A stretch of 61,390 bases of DNA from Gemmatimonadota bacterium (GCA_022823145.1 JAJDXS010000013.1:1-61390), one strand, 5' to 3'. Counted from the first letter of the stretch, positions 33,416 to 42,233 are shown. Numbers and translations are program-made. Notes: generated from the sequence alone by a model not told the origin.

Positions 33416-34567
33416 TCAGGCATGCATCGCCGAAAAGAGCGCCTGGTGGGATGTCACGATGCGCTCCAGGGCCTCCTGGTCGGGCTCCAGCGACCACTCC
33501 CCGCGCTCGGCGGTACCTCCCAGCACGATCCCGTCGCTGCGCGGCTGCATGTGGATGCCCAGCCCGCCACGGGATGGCCCGGGTCCCCCGAAGGTTCCGT
33601 AGTCGACTTCGGGCTGGGGCACCAGCACGGTCAGCTGGCCCTTCACGGGGACCAGTTCGGTGTCACTGAAGAGATCACGCGCACCGAGGCCCGTGCAGTT
33701 GATCACGAGGGACTCTTCCAGCGCCACCAGTTCGCTCGGTTCGGTGAACTTGCGGATGACGATGCGCCCTCCGAAGTCGATGAAGTCGCGCACGAGAGCC
33801 TCGAGGTAGATCGAGGGCTCGATGCGCATCTGGGTGCGCCGGGTCGCGTAGCGGGTCGGGAAGGGGTGCTCGCCGGGGCCGAGCCGGGTCATGCCCGTGC
33901 GCAGGTGCGCCGGAAGCAGCGAAGGGCGCTCCGGCTCACGGTCTGTCTGCCGGGGGCGGGGCTCGTTGTTGCTCAGTGCAAAGCTGCGGATCCACGACAC
34001 GCCGTATCCCCGCCCGACCAGGAGCTGCAGCTGGCGGTAGGAAATCTCGACGGCTTCGCGGAACTGCGCGTCCCAGGCGGGAGTCCGGAGATCGCCGTCG
34101 ACGAGCCCCGACGTGGGAGTGAAGCCGGCGAGTGACATGTTCGAGGTGGTGTTCGGGGGCACCGTCATGGCATGGATGGTGACCCGGAATCCACGGCGCT
34201 GGAGCTGACGCGCGCAGGTGAGCCCCACGACCCCGCAGCCGATCACCGCCGCGGCGCGGCTGTCGTGTTCGAGGGCCATCTCGGCGGCCATCTGTCCCGT
34301 GCCCCACGAAATCGACATGCCCGCCCCGCCGTGGCCATAGTTGTGGATCACGGTGGTCCCGCCGAGCCGTTCGGCGCGCAGCACGAATCCGGAGGGTCGA
34401 TGTGGCCGCAGCCCCACGGTGGTGCGGATGACACGATCCCAATCCGCCCGGACGGGCGCCAGAACAAGCGAAGGCCGATCCACGGACCATGAGCGCACCG
34501 AGCACGCGCCCAGCCCGGTCCCGATCAGGCTCATTCCGCCGATCTTCAGCATTGTCCGTCGGTCCAC
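33416..34567 (-). CDS. D-amino-acid-oxidase-like flavoprotein with circularly permuted motifs
   Basis: The 383-residue protein has a Tat-like and lipoprotein leader (DRRTMLKIGG, LGAC). The motifs that normally close D-amino acid oxidases come first: GLRPHRPSGF (about 53) and VIHNYGHGGAGMSISWG (about 73-89). The motif that normally opens them, AVIGCGVVGLTCARQL, follows at about 106. It ends with VINCTGLGARDL, VKGQLTVLV and IVLGGTAERGEW, which in classic enzymes lie just before GLRP. Laid end to end the order is a circular permutation of the DAO fold. All FAD and active-site blocks seem present, so it should bind FAD and oxidise an amine or amino acid in the periplasm. It is the first gene of the five-gene operon; the start is a GTG. 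Confidence 0.88.
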   Translation of the reverse strand: MDRRTMLKIGGMSLIGTGLGACSVRSWSVDRPSLVLAPVRADWDRVIRTTVGLRPHRPSGFVLRAERLGGTTVIHNYGHGGAGMSISWGTGQMAAEMALEHDSRAAAVIGCGVVGLTCARQLQRRGFRVTIHAMTVPPNTTSNMSLAGFTPTSGLVDGDLRTPAWDAQFREAVEISYRQLQLLVGRGYGVSWIRSFALSNNEPRPRQTDREPERPSLLPAHLRTGMTRLGPGEHPFPTRYATRRTQMRIEPSIYLEALVRDFIDFGGRIVIRKFTEPSELVALEESLVINCTGLGARDLFSDTELVPVKGQLTVLVPQPEVDYGTFGGPGPSRGGLGIHMQPRSDGIVLGGTAERGEWSLEPDQEALERIVTSHQALFSAMHA

Positions 34568-34744
34568 CGGTCGCCTCCGGCCGAGTCATTCGTGGCAGAC
34601 GCCATTGCCGATACCCATCTTGGTCCTCACGACCACGAACGGCAACTTGCGCCGCCTGCGGTCAATGGGGGACTGGAGACAACGCGACTATTGCCAGCTG
34701 CAGGAGCGGCCCACACGTTGAGAACACCTCCAACCACCGCGCGC

Positions 34745-35986
34745 ATGGCCTTACCGATCGCCCCGGCAACGCTCCTCACCGGGGCGGTTCTGTTGTTGTC
34801 TGCCGCCTGTGCTCCCGAAGAGCTTGCCGATCGTCCGATCGACGTGGCCACGAAGCCCGAAGGGGCGGCCGGGGATGTGGAGTCGGAGGCCGGGCCCGCG
34901 GTCCTCGACCTGGAGCGAGCCCTCGCACTGGCCGCCATGCCGCTGTCGTGCGTCGACCGTCCGCATGCACTCCGTCCGGACCGCGAGGGGTATCTGGACG
35001 ATGTCGCGTACACGCGCCGGCGGGGTTTCGAGCAGGAGCGCGCCTTCTACGGCTGCTGGGACTGGCACTCGGCGGTGAACTCGACGTGGGCGATGGTTCG
35101 CCTGCTCAAGGAGGTGCCCGGGTTGTCGGTCGGGCCGCTGATCCGCGAGAAGCTCAGGGACCACCTGTCCGAGACTGCGATGGAGGGTGAGCTGGCGTAC
35201 CTTACCGACAATCCTTCGTTCGAACGGCCCTACGGCTGGGCATGGCTGTTGCTGCTGCAGGCCGAGTTCGCGTCCTGGGACGATCCCGACGCGCTCACAT
35301 GGGCTGCGCGGCTCGAGCCCGCAACGAACCTGGTGGCCGAGCGGCTGGCGGCCCACCTGGGGGAACTGGAAGGACCGGTGCGAACCGGCGTGCATCCGAA
35401 TACGGCCTTCGCGATCGGGATGAGCCTGCAGGCCGCGGCCATGCGCGCACGTCCCGAGCTCGAGGTGGCGCTGCGGGACGCCGCTGTCCGCTTCTTCTCG
35501 GACGATCACCGCTGTCCGACCGCCTACGAGCCCGGGCGTTCCGACTTCGTGTCGCCCTGTCTCGAAGAAGCGGCGCTGATGGCCATGGTGATGGAGCGCG
35601 AAGCCTACGTCGCGTGGCTGGACAACTTTCTTCCACCCCTCGATTCCGACGAGTTCGCGTCGCTGCGGAACCCGGCTGCTGCTGCACAGGCGGAGGGGGC
35701 GCCATCGGAGGGAGGGGCCGTGATCACCAACGACTCGCTGCGGGCGGTTTTGGGGGCGCGTTCGCACCTCATAGGGCTGGCGTTCACGCGGGCGGACGCG
35801 ATGCTGCGGATTGCCGGCGCCCTGCCTGCGGACGATGCGCGCGTCGAGGGCTTGCGCGCGCTGGCCGAGGAGCATGCGCGGGCGGGTTTCGAAACGATGT
35901 TCGACGCAGACTATGCGGGTTCGCACTGGATCGGCTCGTTTGCGGTCAAGTACCTGGTTGAGGCCATGAAGGGAGGCTTCGGATGA
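34745..35986 (+). CDS. DUF2891-family lipoprotein
   Basis: This 413-residue protein belongs to DUF2891: it has the Cys/Trp-rich opening block FYGCWDWHSAVNSTWAMVRLL, the YGWAWLLLLQAEF segment and the HPNTAFAIGMSL helix. A lipoprotein signal with lipobox LSAAC precedes it, so it is exported to the envelope. The helical repeats resemble an alpha/alpha toroid, a fold common in glycan-active enzymes, but no activity is established. The ATG at 34745 gives the signal peptide; the frame is open upstream to 34592 without support. It overlaps the next gene by 4 bases (ATGA) and diverges from the DAO-like gene. Confidence 0.88.
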   Translation: MALPIAPATLLTGAVLLLSAACAPEELADRPIDVATKPEGAAGDVESEAGPAVLDLERALALAAMPLSCVDRPHALRPDREGYLDDVAYTRRRGFEQERAFYGCWDWHSAVNSTWAMVRLLKEVPGLSVGPLIREKLRDHLSETAMEGELAYLTDNPSFERPYGWAWLLLLQAEFASWDDPDALTWAARLEPATNLVAERLAAHLGELEGPVRTGVHPNTAFAIGMSLQAAAMRARPELEVALRDAAVRFFSDDHRCPTAYEPGRSDFVSPCLEEAALMAMVMEREAYVAWLDNFLPPLDSDEFASLRNPAAAAQAEGAPSEGGAVITNDSLRAVLGARSHLIGLAFTRADAMLRIAGALPADDARVEGLRALAEEHARAGFETMFDADYAGSHWIGSFAVKYLVEAMKGGFG

Positions 35987-37206
35987 AGAGAGTGACGAGA
36001 GCCGGTGGTGCTGTGTCAGCGGCCGTTGCGTGGGCTGCGGCGGTGGTCGTGGCGGGGACCTGGGTTGCGCCGGCGGGCGCACAGGGGCCGGTGGTTACCC
36101 GCGGAGAGCCGGCCGACGTCGGCATGTCGGCGGGGGTGCTCGCCGGGGGTGTGGCGCTGTACGAGGAGGCGATCGCGCGCGGGAACCTGGTCGGCGCCGT
36201 GCTGCTCGTGGCGAAGGACGGGAAGGTCGTCCTGCACGAGGCGCTTGGCTGGAGGGACCGGGCACGTGATGTCCCGATGGAACCGAACACGCTCTTCCGG
36301 ATGGCGTCGAACACGAAGCCGGTGGTAGCGACGGGCGTTGCCATGCTCGTAGAGGACGGAAAGCTGAGCTACGGCGACCTCGTTCGCGAGCACATGCCCT
36401 CGTGGGACAACTACCGGGCCGGGTTCATCAACATCGGTCACCTGCTGTCGCACTCCAGCGGGCTGAGGATCCCCACCCTCTTCCTGCAGCCGTACATGCA
36501 GCCGTCGGCGGAGCACCCAAACGCGCCCACCCTGCAGCTGGAGGCGGCGCGGTTCGGCCCGGTCGGCGCGGAGGTCGCGCCGGGCACCAGCTACAGCTAC
36601 AACAACCCCGGCTACAACACCCTGGGCGCGCTCATCGAGATGGCGTCGAGCATGCAGATGGACGCGTACCTGGACCGCGAGCTGTACACGCCGCTGGGGA
36701 TGCACGACAGCTATCACCACGAGATCGACGAGAAGATGGACGGCAAGCTCGACCGCATGTCGGTGGTCTACTACGAGCGCGACGGCGAGGGCGGATGGGC
36801 CCCCGGCTGGACGCCGGGCGATCCGCCGCAGGTCCCGTTCGTGCGCGCCTCGGGCGGGATGATCTCGACGGCCGACGACTATGTGATCTTCTGCCAGATG
36901 TTCCTGAACGGCGGGGTGTACGACGGAAGGCGGTATCTGTCCGAGGAGAGCGTGGAGCTGATGACGTCGCCGAAGATCCGCACCAATTCGGGCTCGGCCG
37001 GACCGGCCAGCTACTACGGGTACGGGTGGTCGGTTTCCGCTGAGGGCGTGTTCTCGCACGGCGGGTCGGACGGGACGAACGCCTTCGTGGATCCGAACCG
37101 GCAGATGATCGTGCTGGTGTTCACCCAGACGCCGAGGGGGAACAACCCGGTGGGGCGGTTCCTGGAGCTGGTGTACCAGGCTATCGAGCCAGATGTAGCT
37201 CAATGA
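35983..37206 (+). CDS. Exported serine hydrolase of the beta-lactamase/esterase (class C) family
   Basis: This is a 407-residue protein with a signal peptide ending near GAQG (about 37). The penicillin-binding fold motifs are present: SxxK in MASNTKPV (nucleophile Ser), YxN in YSYNNPGY, and HGG in SHGGSDGTN in place of KTG. Such proteins include EstB-type esterases, D-Ala-D-Ala peptidases and class C beta-lactamases; true resistance is unlikely. Its start overlaps the DUF2891 stop, so the two are coupled. Its 3' end overlaps the convergent gene by 26 bases. Confidence 0.93.
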   Translation: MKRVTRAGGAVSAAVAWAAAVVVAGTWVAPAGAQGPVVTRGEPADVGMSAGVLAGGVALYEEAIARGNLVGAVLLVAKDGKVVLHEALGWRDRARDVPMEPNTLFRMASNTKPVVATGVAMLVEDGKLSYGDLVREHMPSWDNYRAGFINIGHLLSHSSGLRIPTLFLQPYMQPSAEHPNAPTLQLEAARFGPVGAEVAPGTSYSYNNPGYNTLGALIEMASSMQMDAYLDRELYTPLGMHDSYHHEIDEKMDGKLDRMSVVYYERDGEGGWAPGWTPGDPPQVPFVRASGGMISTADDYVIFCQMFLNGGVYDGRRYLSEESVELMTSPKIRTNSGSAGPASYYGYGWSVSAEGVFSHGGSDGTNAFVDPNRQMIVLVFTQTPRGNNPVGRFLELVYQAIEPDVAQ

Positions 37207-38593
37207 GGCGTCCGGCCGCTTCGTCGGTCGCCTCGAAGGCGGTTTCGCCGCCCTGATTCGTTGCCGCCAGCACGGCAAAGTCCCTCTCGGGCGCCATCCA
37301 GACCACGGCGTACCAGCGCAGGTTGCTGCCGGAGTGGGCCAGGGCCCGTCCCGCGGCCCACTGCCGGTTTGTGACGACCCACCCTGACGCGTAGCTGAAC
37401 CCTTCGGCCGGCGTGTGCAAGCGTCGGACCGACTCGGGCTGAAGCACGTCCGCCCGGCCCTGTTCGCCGGCCAGGTGCATCGCGATGTAGCGTCCCAGGT
37501 CCCGCATCGTGGCGTGCACCGTCCCGGCGGGGCCAAGGCCCGGCGGGTTGTCGGCACGTGGATCGCCCGGTTCCAGTGAGAACCTGCCGGTGCCCTGTCC
37601 CAGGTGTCCGCGGGGCTGGTCCATGGCGCCCGGCACTCCCGGAGCGCCGAATCCCGTGTCGTCCATTCCCAGGGGCGCGAAGAGGCGTGTGCGGATGAGA
37701 GTCTCCCATTGCTGTCCGGTGACGGCCTCGAGCGCGGCGCCCGCGATCATGTAGCCCACGTTGGAGTAGTGGTAGGTCTGGAGCGGCGTGAATTCGGGGG
37801 CCGTGCCGAGGACCTCCATCGCGAAGGCGCTGCGCTGTTCGGGCAGCGGGTCCGTGTTGTCGAGCATCTGCGTCCAGGTCGAGAACTGTCCGATCTCGTT
37901 CGTGAAACCGCCGCGATGGGCGAGGATCGGCTCGATGGGGACCGGGCGCAGGTCGGGGTGAATGTCGGGAATGCCGGGGAAGGCGGCTTCCAGCGTGGTC
38001 GTCCACTCCAGGGCGCCCTCCTCGATGAGGATCGCGGCAAGCGTGGACGTCATCGACTTCGTGATGGAACCCAGGTGCCATTTGTCATGGATCGTGACGG
38101 GGACCAGGGACCCGTGCGCCCGGGTGCCGGCCGCACCCAAGGCGACGAGCCGGTCACTGGTGACGATCGCGCCGGCGAGTCCGATGAGGCCGTGCCGCTG
38201 GCGCACATCGAGGAGGAGCGCGGAGATCCGAGACGCGGTGACCGTCAGGGTGGCGGTACCCGTCGCCCCCTGGCTGGTGGCGGTGACGGTGGGCGTGCCG
38301 GGTCGCGCGCCCGTCACCAGGCCATCCTCCCGGATCCAGGCCTGGCCGGCCTGCGACGTGGACCAGGTGATGGCCGGGTTGGCGACCGGCTGGCCGCCGG
38401 CGTCGGTCACGGTCGCCGTGAAGCGGACGGTGTCGCCCACCTCGACGGACGCCATGGCGGGCGTTACCCGGATGGTGGCCGTGGGGGTGGAGGGAGCAAC
38501 GGGCGTCGTGGGCTCGTCGGCACTCCCGCATGCGGCCGCGAGGAGCGCGGCGGCCACGCCGACGGTTGCCGGCGGTGGGCGGACGGTCGACAC
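37181..38593 (-). CDS. Lipoprotein with Ig-like domain and class C serine hydrolase domain
   Basis: This 470-residue protein has a lipobox (LLAAAC, Cys at about 22), then a bacterial Ig-like domain (about 38-120: ASVEVGDTVRFTATVTDAGG and GTPTVTATSQGATGTATLTV), then a beta-lactamase-fold hydrolase with SxxK in GSITKSMTS, YxN in YHYSNVGYM and HSG in LAHSGSNLRW. The Ig-like part probably positions the enzyme away from the membrane or on a polymer. The GTG start at 38593 has GGAGG 7 bases upstream. It converges on the other serine hydrolase gene, sharing 26 bp; the two are distant paralogs rather than recent copies. Confidence 0.92.
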   Translation of the reverse strand: MSTVRPPPATVGVAAALLAAACGSADEPTTPVAPSTPTATIRVTPAMASVEVGDTVRFTATVTDAGGQPVANPAITWSTSQAGQAWIREDGLVTGARPGTPTVTATSQGATGTATLTVTASRISALLLDVRQRHGLIGLAGAIVTSDRLVALGAAGTRAHGSLVPVTIHDKWHLGSITKSMTSTLAAILIEEGALEWTTTLEAAFPGIPDIHPDLRPVPIEPILAHRGGFTNEIGQFSTWTQMLDNTDPLPEQRSAFAMEVLGTAPEFTPLQTYHYSNVGYMIAGAALEAVTGQQWETLIRTRLFAPLGMDDTGFGAPGVPGAMDQPRGHLGQGTGRFSLEPGDPRADNPPGLGPAGTVHATMRDLGRYIAMHLAGEQGRADVLQPESVRRLHTPAEGFSYASGWVVTNRQWAAGRALAHSGSNLRWYAVVWMAPERDFAVLAATNQGGETAFEATDEAAGRLIELHLAR

Positions 38594-38611
38594 GGCGCTT
38601 CCTCCGCGCCG

Positions 38612-39592
38612 TCAGGCGGCTCCGCGCTTGCGCCAGTAGCGCGCCAGACCCCACCACGAATCGAAGAAGCCGGAGGCGGTGGCGTAGAGCGCCATGTGTT
38701 CCTTGGGTATCCTTTCACCGAGCCGCGCGGCTACCCAGGCGGAAAAGGCGTGGGCGCGGGCGCGGTCGTCGGCGAAGCTCGCGTCGCCGAGGGAGTCAAG
38801 CACCCAACCGGCCCACGCGTCCAGTTCCGTGCCCAGTTCGGCGAAGTGCGACCGGAGAGCGCGGTACGGACCGAAGTGCGTGGCGACGATCCGCTCCGGC
38901 GCCCACGCCATCACCCTGTCCATGCTCGCCTTCCACACCTCGACGTCGATGTCGGGGGGTGGGGTCACGGGGATCGCCGGCCCGCCCCGGATGCGGATGC
39001 CGCCCACGTCCCCCACCCACGCCGTCCCGGTCGCGGCTTCGAAGTAGGCGACGTGGTGCTTGGCGTGTCCGGGCACGTACGCGACCTCGAAGCCGCGGCC
39101 GCCCAGCGAGACCGTGTCACCCTCGTCGACGACGCGGAGCGACGCGCGCGGCACGGAGAGGAACTCGCCCCAAAGGGTGGCCATCGCGTCGCCGTAGATG
39201 CGGCCGGCCGAGGCGAGCAGGCGGGACGGGTCCGCCATGTGGGGTGCACCGACCGCGTGCACGTGGACGATCGCGCCGGGAGCCTCCCGCACGATGGCGC
39301 CGGTCGCCGTCGCGTGGTCGAGGTGGATGTGCGAGAGGAGGATGGCGCGCACATCCTGCAAGCTGTGCCCCAGCGCCGCGAGGCCGGCACCCAGGGCGTC
39401 CAGGCGCGCCTCCGGACCGGTGTCGACCAGCGCGATCCCGCCCTGCGGGAGTTCCAGCACCCCGACCCCGATGATCGTGGCGCGATCCTGGAAGTGCACA
39501 TCAACCAGCGCCGCGGCGCCGCCGATGTCATGCGCGGTCGCGGTCCCCGGGACGGTGCGGCGGCCCTCCCGCAGGCTCCCCGTGACAGTCAC
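38612..39592 (-). CDS. MBL-fold metallo-hydrolase
   Basis: The 326-residue enzyme has the metallo-beta-lactamase zinc motif SHIHLDHA (HxHxDH), a later His in VPGHAKHHVAYF and Asp in WVGDVGGIRI, and a C-terminal His in VATHFGPY. No signal peptide is seen. The family is broad (glyoxalases, lactonases, phosphodiesterases, quenching lactonases), so the substrate is open. Its GTG at 39592 overlaps the TGA of the S9 peptidase gene (GTGA), so the two are coupled. Confidence 0.9.
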   Translation of the reverse strand: MTVTGSLREGRRTVPGTATAHDIGGAAALVDVHFQDRATIIGVGVLELPQGGIALVDTGPEARLDALGAGLAALGHSLQDVRAILLSHIHLDHATATGAIVREAPGAIVHVHAVGAPHMADPSRLLASAGRIYGDAMATLWGEFLSVPRASLRVVDEGDTVSLGGRGFEVAYVPGHAKHHVAYFEAATGTAWVGDVGGIRIRGGPAIPVTPPPDIDVEVWKASMDRVMAWAPERIVATHFGPYRALRSHFAELGTELDAWAGWVLDSLGDASFADDRARAHAFSAWVAARLGERIPKEHMALYATASGFFDSWWGLARYWRKRGAA

Positions 39593-41649
39593 GCGCCGCC
39601 CTGGTCGGTCGTCATCGGGTCCTTGTGGCTTCCCCACTGCTCGAACCACTTCCTCAGGTAGAGCTGTGTGCGGAGGAAGTTGGACGGGCGTCGGCTGGTG
39701 CCGTGCCACTCGCCCTGGAAGCGCACCATCACCGTGGGGACGCCCAGGTACTGCAGCGCCTGGTACATCTCTTCCGTCTGCGGCATGGGCGTGCGGATGT
39801 CCATCTCGCCCGTGAGGAACATCGTGGGCGTGGTGACGTTGCCCACATAGAAGATGGACGACCGGTCGATCCACTCGGCGGGGTCCTCCCAGAAGGGCTT
39901 CTCGAAGGTCCGGAAGTAGCTGATCGCGTCCGACGTGCCCATCGCCGAGATCCAGTTCACGATGGGGCAGTTGGCGGACGCGGCGCGGAAGCGGTCGGTG
40001 TTGCCGACGATGTAGCTGGTCAGGATGCCGCCACCCGAGCACCCGTAGACGAAGACGTTCTCCTCGTCGACGTAGCCGCGCGCGAGCATCTCGTCGACGC
40101 CGTTCATGAGGTCGGGGAAGTCGGCCCCGGGGTAGTCGTGGTTGATCGCGTTGGCGAACTCGGTGCCGTAGCCGGTGGAGCCGCGGGGGTTGGTGTAGAG
40201 GACGACGTAGTCGTTTGCCGCGTGCTCCTGGAACGCGAAGTTGAAGCCCCCGTTGTACATGGCGTGGGGGCCGCCGTGGATGACGAGCATCATCGGGTAC
40301 TTGCGCGACGGGTCGAAGTCGGGCGGCTTAACGATCCAGCCCTGGATCCGGAAGTCGTCGGTCGAGTCGTACCACACCTCCTCGACTTCCCCGAGCTGCA
40401 CGTGGCCCAGGACGTCGGAGTTGACGTCGGTAAGGCGGGTCACCGCCTCAGGGTGCGTGAGGTTGAAGCGGTAGATGTCGCCCGGCTCGTGGGCGTCGGA
40501 GATCGTGCCCACGGCGACCCCGTCGTCGGAGAAGGACGACATGGCGAAGAGGTGCTCGCCAGATGTGAGCATGCTGACGCCCCGATCCAGCGACACGAAG
40601 TGTAGCTGGCGGTAGCCGTCGCGGCTGACGTTGAAGTAGAGGCCGCCGCCGTCCGGAGCCCACGTCATCGGGCCCACCTGGCGGTCGTAGTCTCGCGAGA
40701 TGACGCGCGAACCGGACCCGTCGCGATTCATGACGTGGATCCTGACGTTGCGGTAGGTGTCGTCGTGGGCGTCGATGCCGGTGTAGGCGATGAGCGACCC
40801 GTCGGGCGAGGGCACGGGCGCATTGTCGGGACCGCGGCGGCTGGTCAGCTGGCGGATCTCCCCACTGCCCACCGAGACGGCGTAGATCTCGGATTCCTGC
40901 CAGTGCTCCGGCCGGTCGGCGTCCTCGTGGCGGAACGACGTGAAGTAGATCTCGGTTCCGTCGGGACTCCACTCGATGGAGGAGTGGTTCCAGTCCCCGT
41001 CGGTAAGCTGCCGGGGGGTGCCGCCTTCGGCGGGGACTACGAATACATGCGTCCATCCCGTGTCCACATAGCCGATGCCGTCCCGCTTGTAGGCCGGTCG
41101 CTCGACTACCTTGGGTTCGCGTTCCCACTGGGCGCCGTCCGGCCTGGCCGGCAGATCGACCCCGGCGAAGTCGGCGCGGTCGGACACCCGGCTCGTAAAC
41201 GCGATCCAGTTTGCATCCGGGGACCAGCGGGGGTTGGATGGCCCGTTTTCAAGACGCGTGATTTGCGTGGTCAGGCCCTCTGCGTCCATCCAGCGGACAT
41301 GGAGCTGAGAGCCGCCCGGGTCACCCGGCGCGGTGTAGAGGATGCGGGTGCCGTCGGGCGACCAGGCGCCGCCGCCGCCGTCGACAAGGTGCCGCTTCCT
41401 GGATCCGTCGGCGTTCATCATCCAGAGCGCCGACTCCCGCCGGTCGTTGCGCTTGTCGATCCACCCCCTGGTGTAGACGATCCGGGCGCCGTCAGGCGAG
41501 ATCCGCGGGTTGGACACGCTCTCGATGTCCATGTACTGCTCCAGCGAGAGGCGCTGTTGGGCGGCGGCCGGGGCGGTGAACACGATGGCCGCGAGGGCAA
41601 CGGGAAGGATGTTCGAGGGCAGGAGCGCAACGAGGCAGCGGCGAGTCAT
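39589..41649 (-). CDS. Exported S9-family prolyl-oligopeptidase-like peptidase
   Basis: The 686-residue protein has a signal peptide ending near PAAAQQ, a seven-bladed propeller built of WSPDG-type repeats (ISPDGARIVYTR, WSPDGTRILYT, WSPDANWIAF, WSPDGTEIYF) and a C-terminal alpha/beta-hydrolase. The triad is Ser in VYGCSGGGIL (the usual motif is GxSYGG), Asp in GEMDIRTP and His in GEWHGTSR. It should cleave peptides, probably dipeptidyl or acylaminoacyl type, in the periplasm. AGGAGA precedes the ATG by about 7 bases. An AT-rich upstream region contains a BlaI-like palindrome. Confidence 0.93.
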   Translation of the reverse strand: MTRRCLVALLPSNILPVALAAIVFTAPAAAQQRLSLEQYMDIESVSNPRISPDGARIVYTRGWIDKRNDRRESALWMMNADGSRKRHLVDGGGGAWSPDGTRILYTAPGDPGGSQLHVRWMDAEGLTTQITRLENGPSNPRWSPDANWIAFTSRVSDRADFAGVDLPARPDGAQWEREPKVVERPAYKRDGIGYVDTGWTHVFVVPAEGGTPRQLTDGDWNHSSIEWSPDGTEIYFTSFRHEDADRPEHWQESEIYAVSVGSGEIRQLTSRRGPDNAPVPSPDGSLIAYTGIDAHDDTYRNVRIHVMNRDGSGSRVISRDYDRQVGPMTWAPDGGGLYFNVSRDGYRQLHFVSLDRGVSMLTSGEHLFAMSSFSDDGVAVGTISDAHEPGDIYRFNLTHPEAVTRLTDVNSDVLGHVQLGEVEEVWYDSTDDFRIQGWIVKPPDFDPSRKYPMMLVIHGGPHAMYNGGFNFAFQEHAANDYVVLYTNPRGSTGYGTEFANAINHDYPGADFPDLMNGVDEMLARGYVDEENVFVYGCSGGGILTSYIVGNTDRFRAASANCPIVNWISAMGTSDAISYFRTFEKPFWEDPAEWIDRSSIFYVGNVTTPTMFLTGEMDIRTPMPQTEEMYQALQYLGVPTVMVRFQGEWHGTSRRPSNFLRTQLYLRKWFEQWGSHKDPMTTDQGGA

Positions 41650-41698
41650 GACAGTTCTCCTGGCAAGTCGGGTGTTTGAGCAAATTGTATGGAAAACA

Positions 41699-41711
41699 TG
41701 ACAATATGTAA
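41699..41711. promoter_or_regulatory. BlaI-like operator candidate upstream of the S9 peptidase
   Basis: TGACAATATGTAA resembles the palindrome at 2022-2034 (TTACATTATGTAA): same 13-base length, same TGTAA right half and 3-base centre, with one mismatch in the left half (TGACA for TTACA). It lies 50 bp upstream of the S9 peptidase ATG within an AT-rich stretch of an otherwise GC-rich region, where a promoter is expected. Confidence 0.35.
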
Positions 41712-41777
41712 TGTTTGATTGACATGATAAGCGGATACGGGCGTCCCCCTACACATCCTGCACTCCGTTGGCACGGA

Positions 41778-42233
41778 CTAGGACAGGAACCTCTGAAGCG
41801 ATAGCAGCACACCGATCCCGACAACCATGATCCCGCCCATCCGAATCGTCATGCGGTTCTCGAGGTCTCGCAGCCCTGTACGGACCGAAGTCTCGATCTT
41901 CTCCATGTCGCCGCGGATGGAGGTCTCCATCTTCTCCATGTCGCCGCGGATGGAGGTCTCCATCTTCTCCATGTCACCGCGGATGGAGGTCTCCATCTTC
42001 TCCATATCGCCGCGGATGGCAGCCTGCAGCTGCTCCATGTCGCCGCGGATGGAGGTCTCGACCCGCTTCAGTTCAATACGGATCGACGTGTCGACCCCCT
42101 GCAGATCCCCTTTGGTCGGGAAACGCTCCGCGAATCCCTCGGCGAAGGTGAGGACCAGTACCGTTGCCTGGGTCTCATCAAAACCGGCCTCGTCGCGGAG
42201 CCTGTGTGCTGCCCGGAGTGTATCGAAGCCCAT
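41778..42233 (-). CDS. Coiled-coil membrane-anchored protein (DUF1640/CCDC90-like)
   Basis: This 151-residue protein has the N-terminal block FDTLRAAHRLRDEAGFDETQA that is typical of DUF1640/CCDC90 proteins, then a long coiled coil of 11-residue repeats (GDMEKMETSIR), and one C-terminal membrane helix (GGIMVVGIGVLLSL). The coiled coil would project from the membrane. GGAGG is 5 bases before the ATG at 42233; a second ATG 3 bases earlier is too close to it. The frame is open to 42365, but the added residues do not look like the family. The function of bacterial members is unknown. Confidence 0.85.
   Translation of the reverse strand: MGFDTLRAAHRLRDEAGFDETQATVLVLTFAEGFAERFPTKGDLQGVDTSIRIELKRVETSIRGDMEQLQAAIRGDMEKMETSIRGDMEKMETSIRGDMEKMETSIRGDMEKIETSVRTGLRDLENRMTIRMGGIMVVGIGVLLSLQRFLS
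41908..42039. repeat. 33-bp in-frame tandem repeat in the coiled-coil gene
   Basis: Four units of 33 bp start at 41908, 41941, 41974 and 42007. The first two are identical, the third differs at two positions and the fourth is more diverged. Each unit encodes the 11-residue coiled-coil repeat. Near identity at the DNA level suggests recent slippage-type expansion, so copy number may vary between strains. Confidence 0.85.

Noticed and set aside
35983..38593. The two beta-lactamase-fold genes as antibiotic resistance genes
   Set aside because: They carry HGG/HSG in place of KTG and look like broad serine hydrolases; nothing shows beta-lactam hydrolysis.
41908..42039. Direct repeats considered as a CRISPR array or intergenic minisatellite
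   Set aside because: The units are contiguous with no spacers and are in frame inside a coiled-coil gene.
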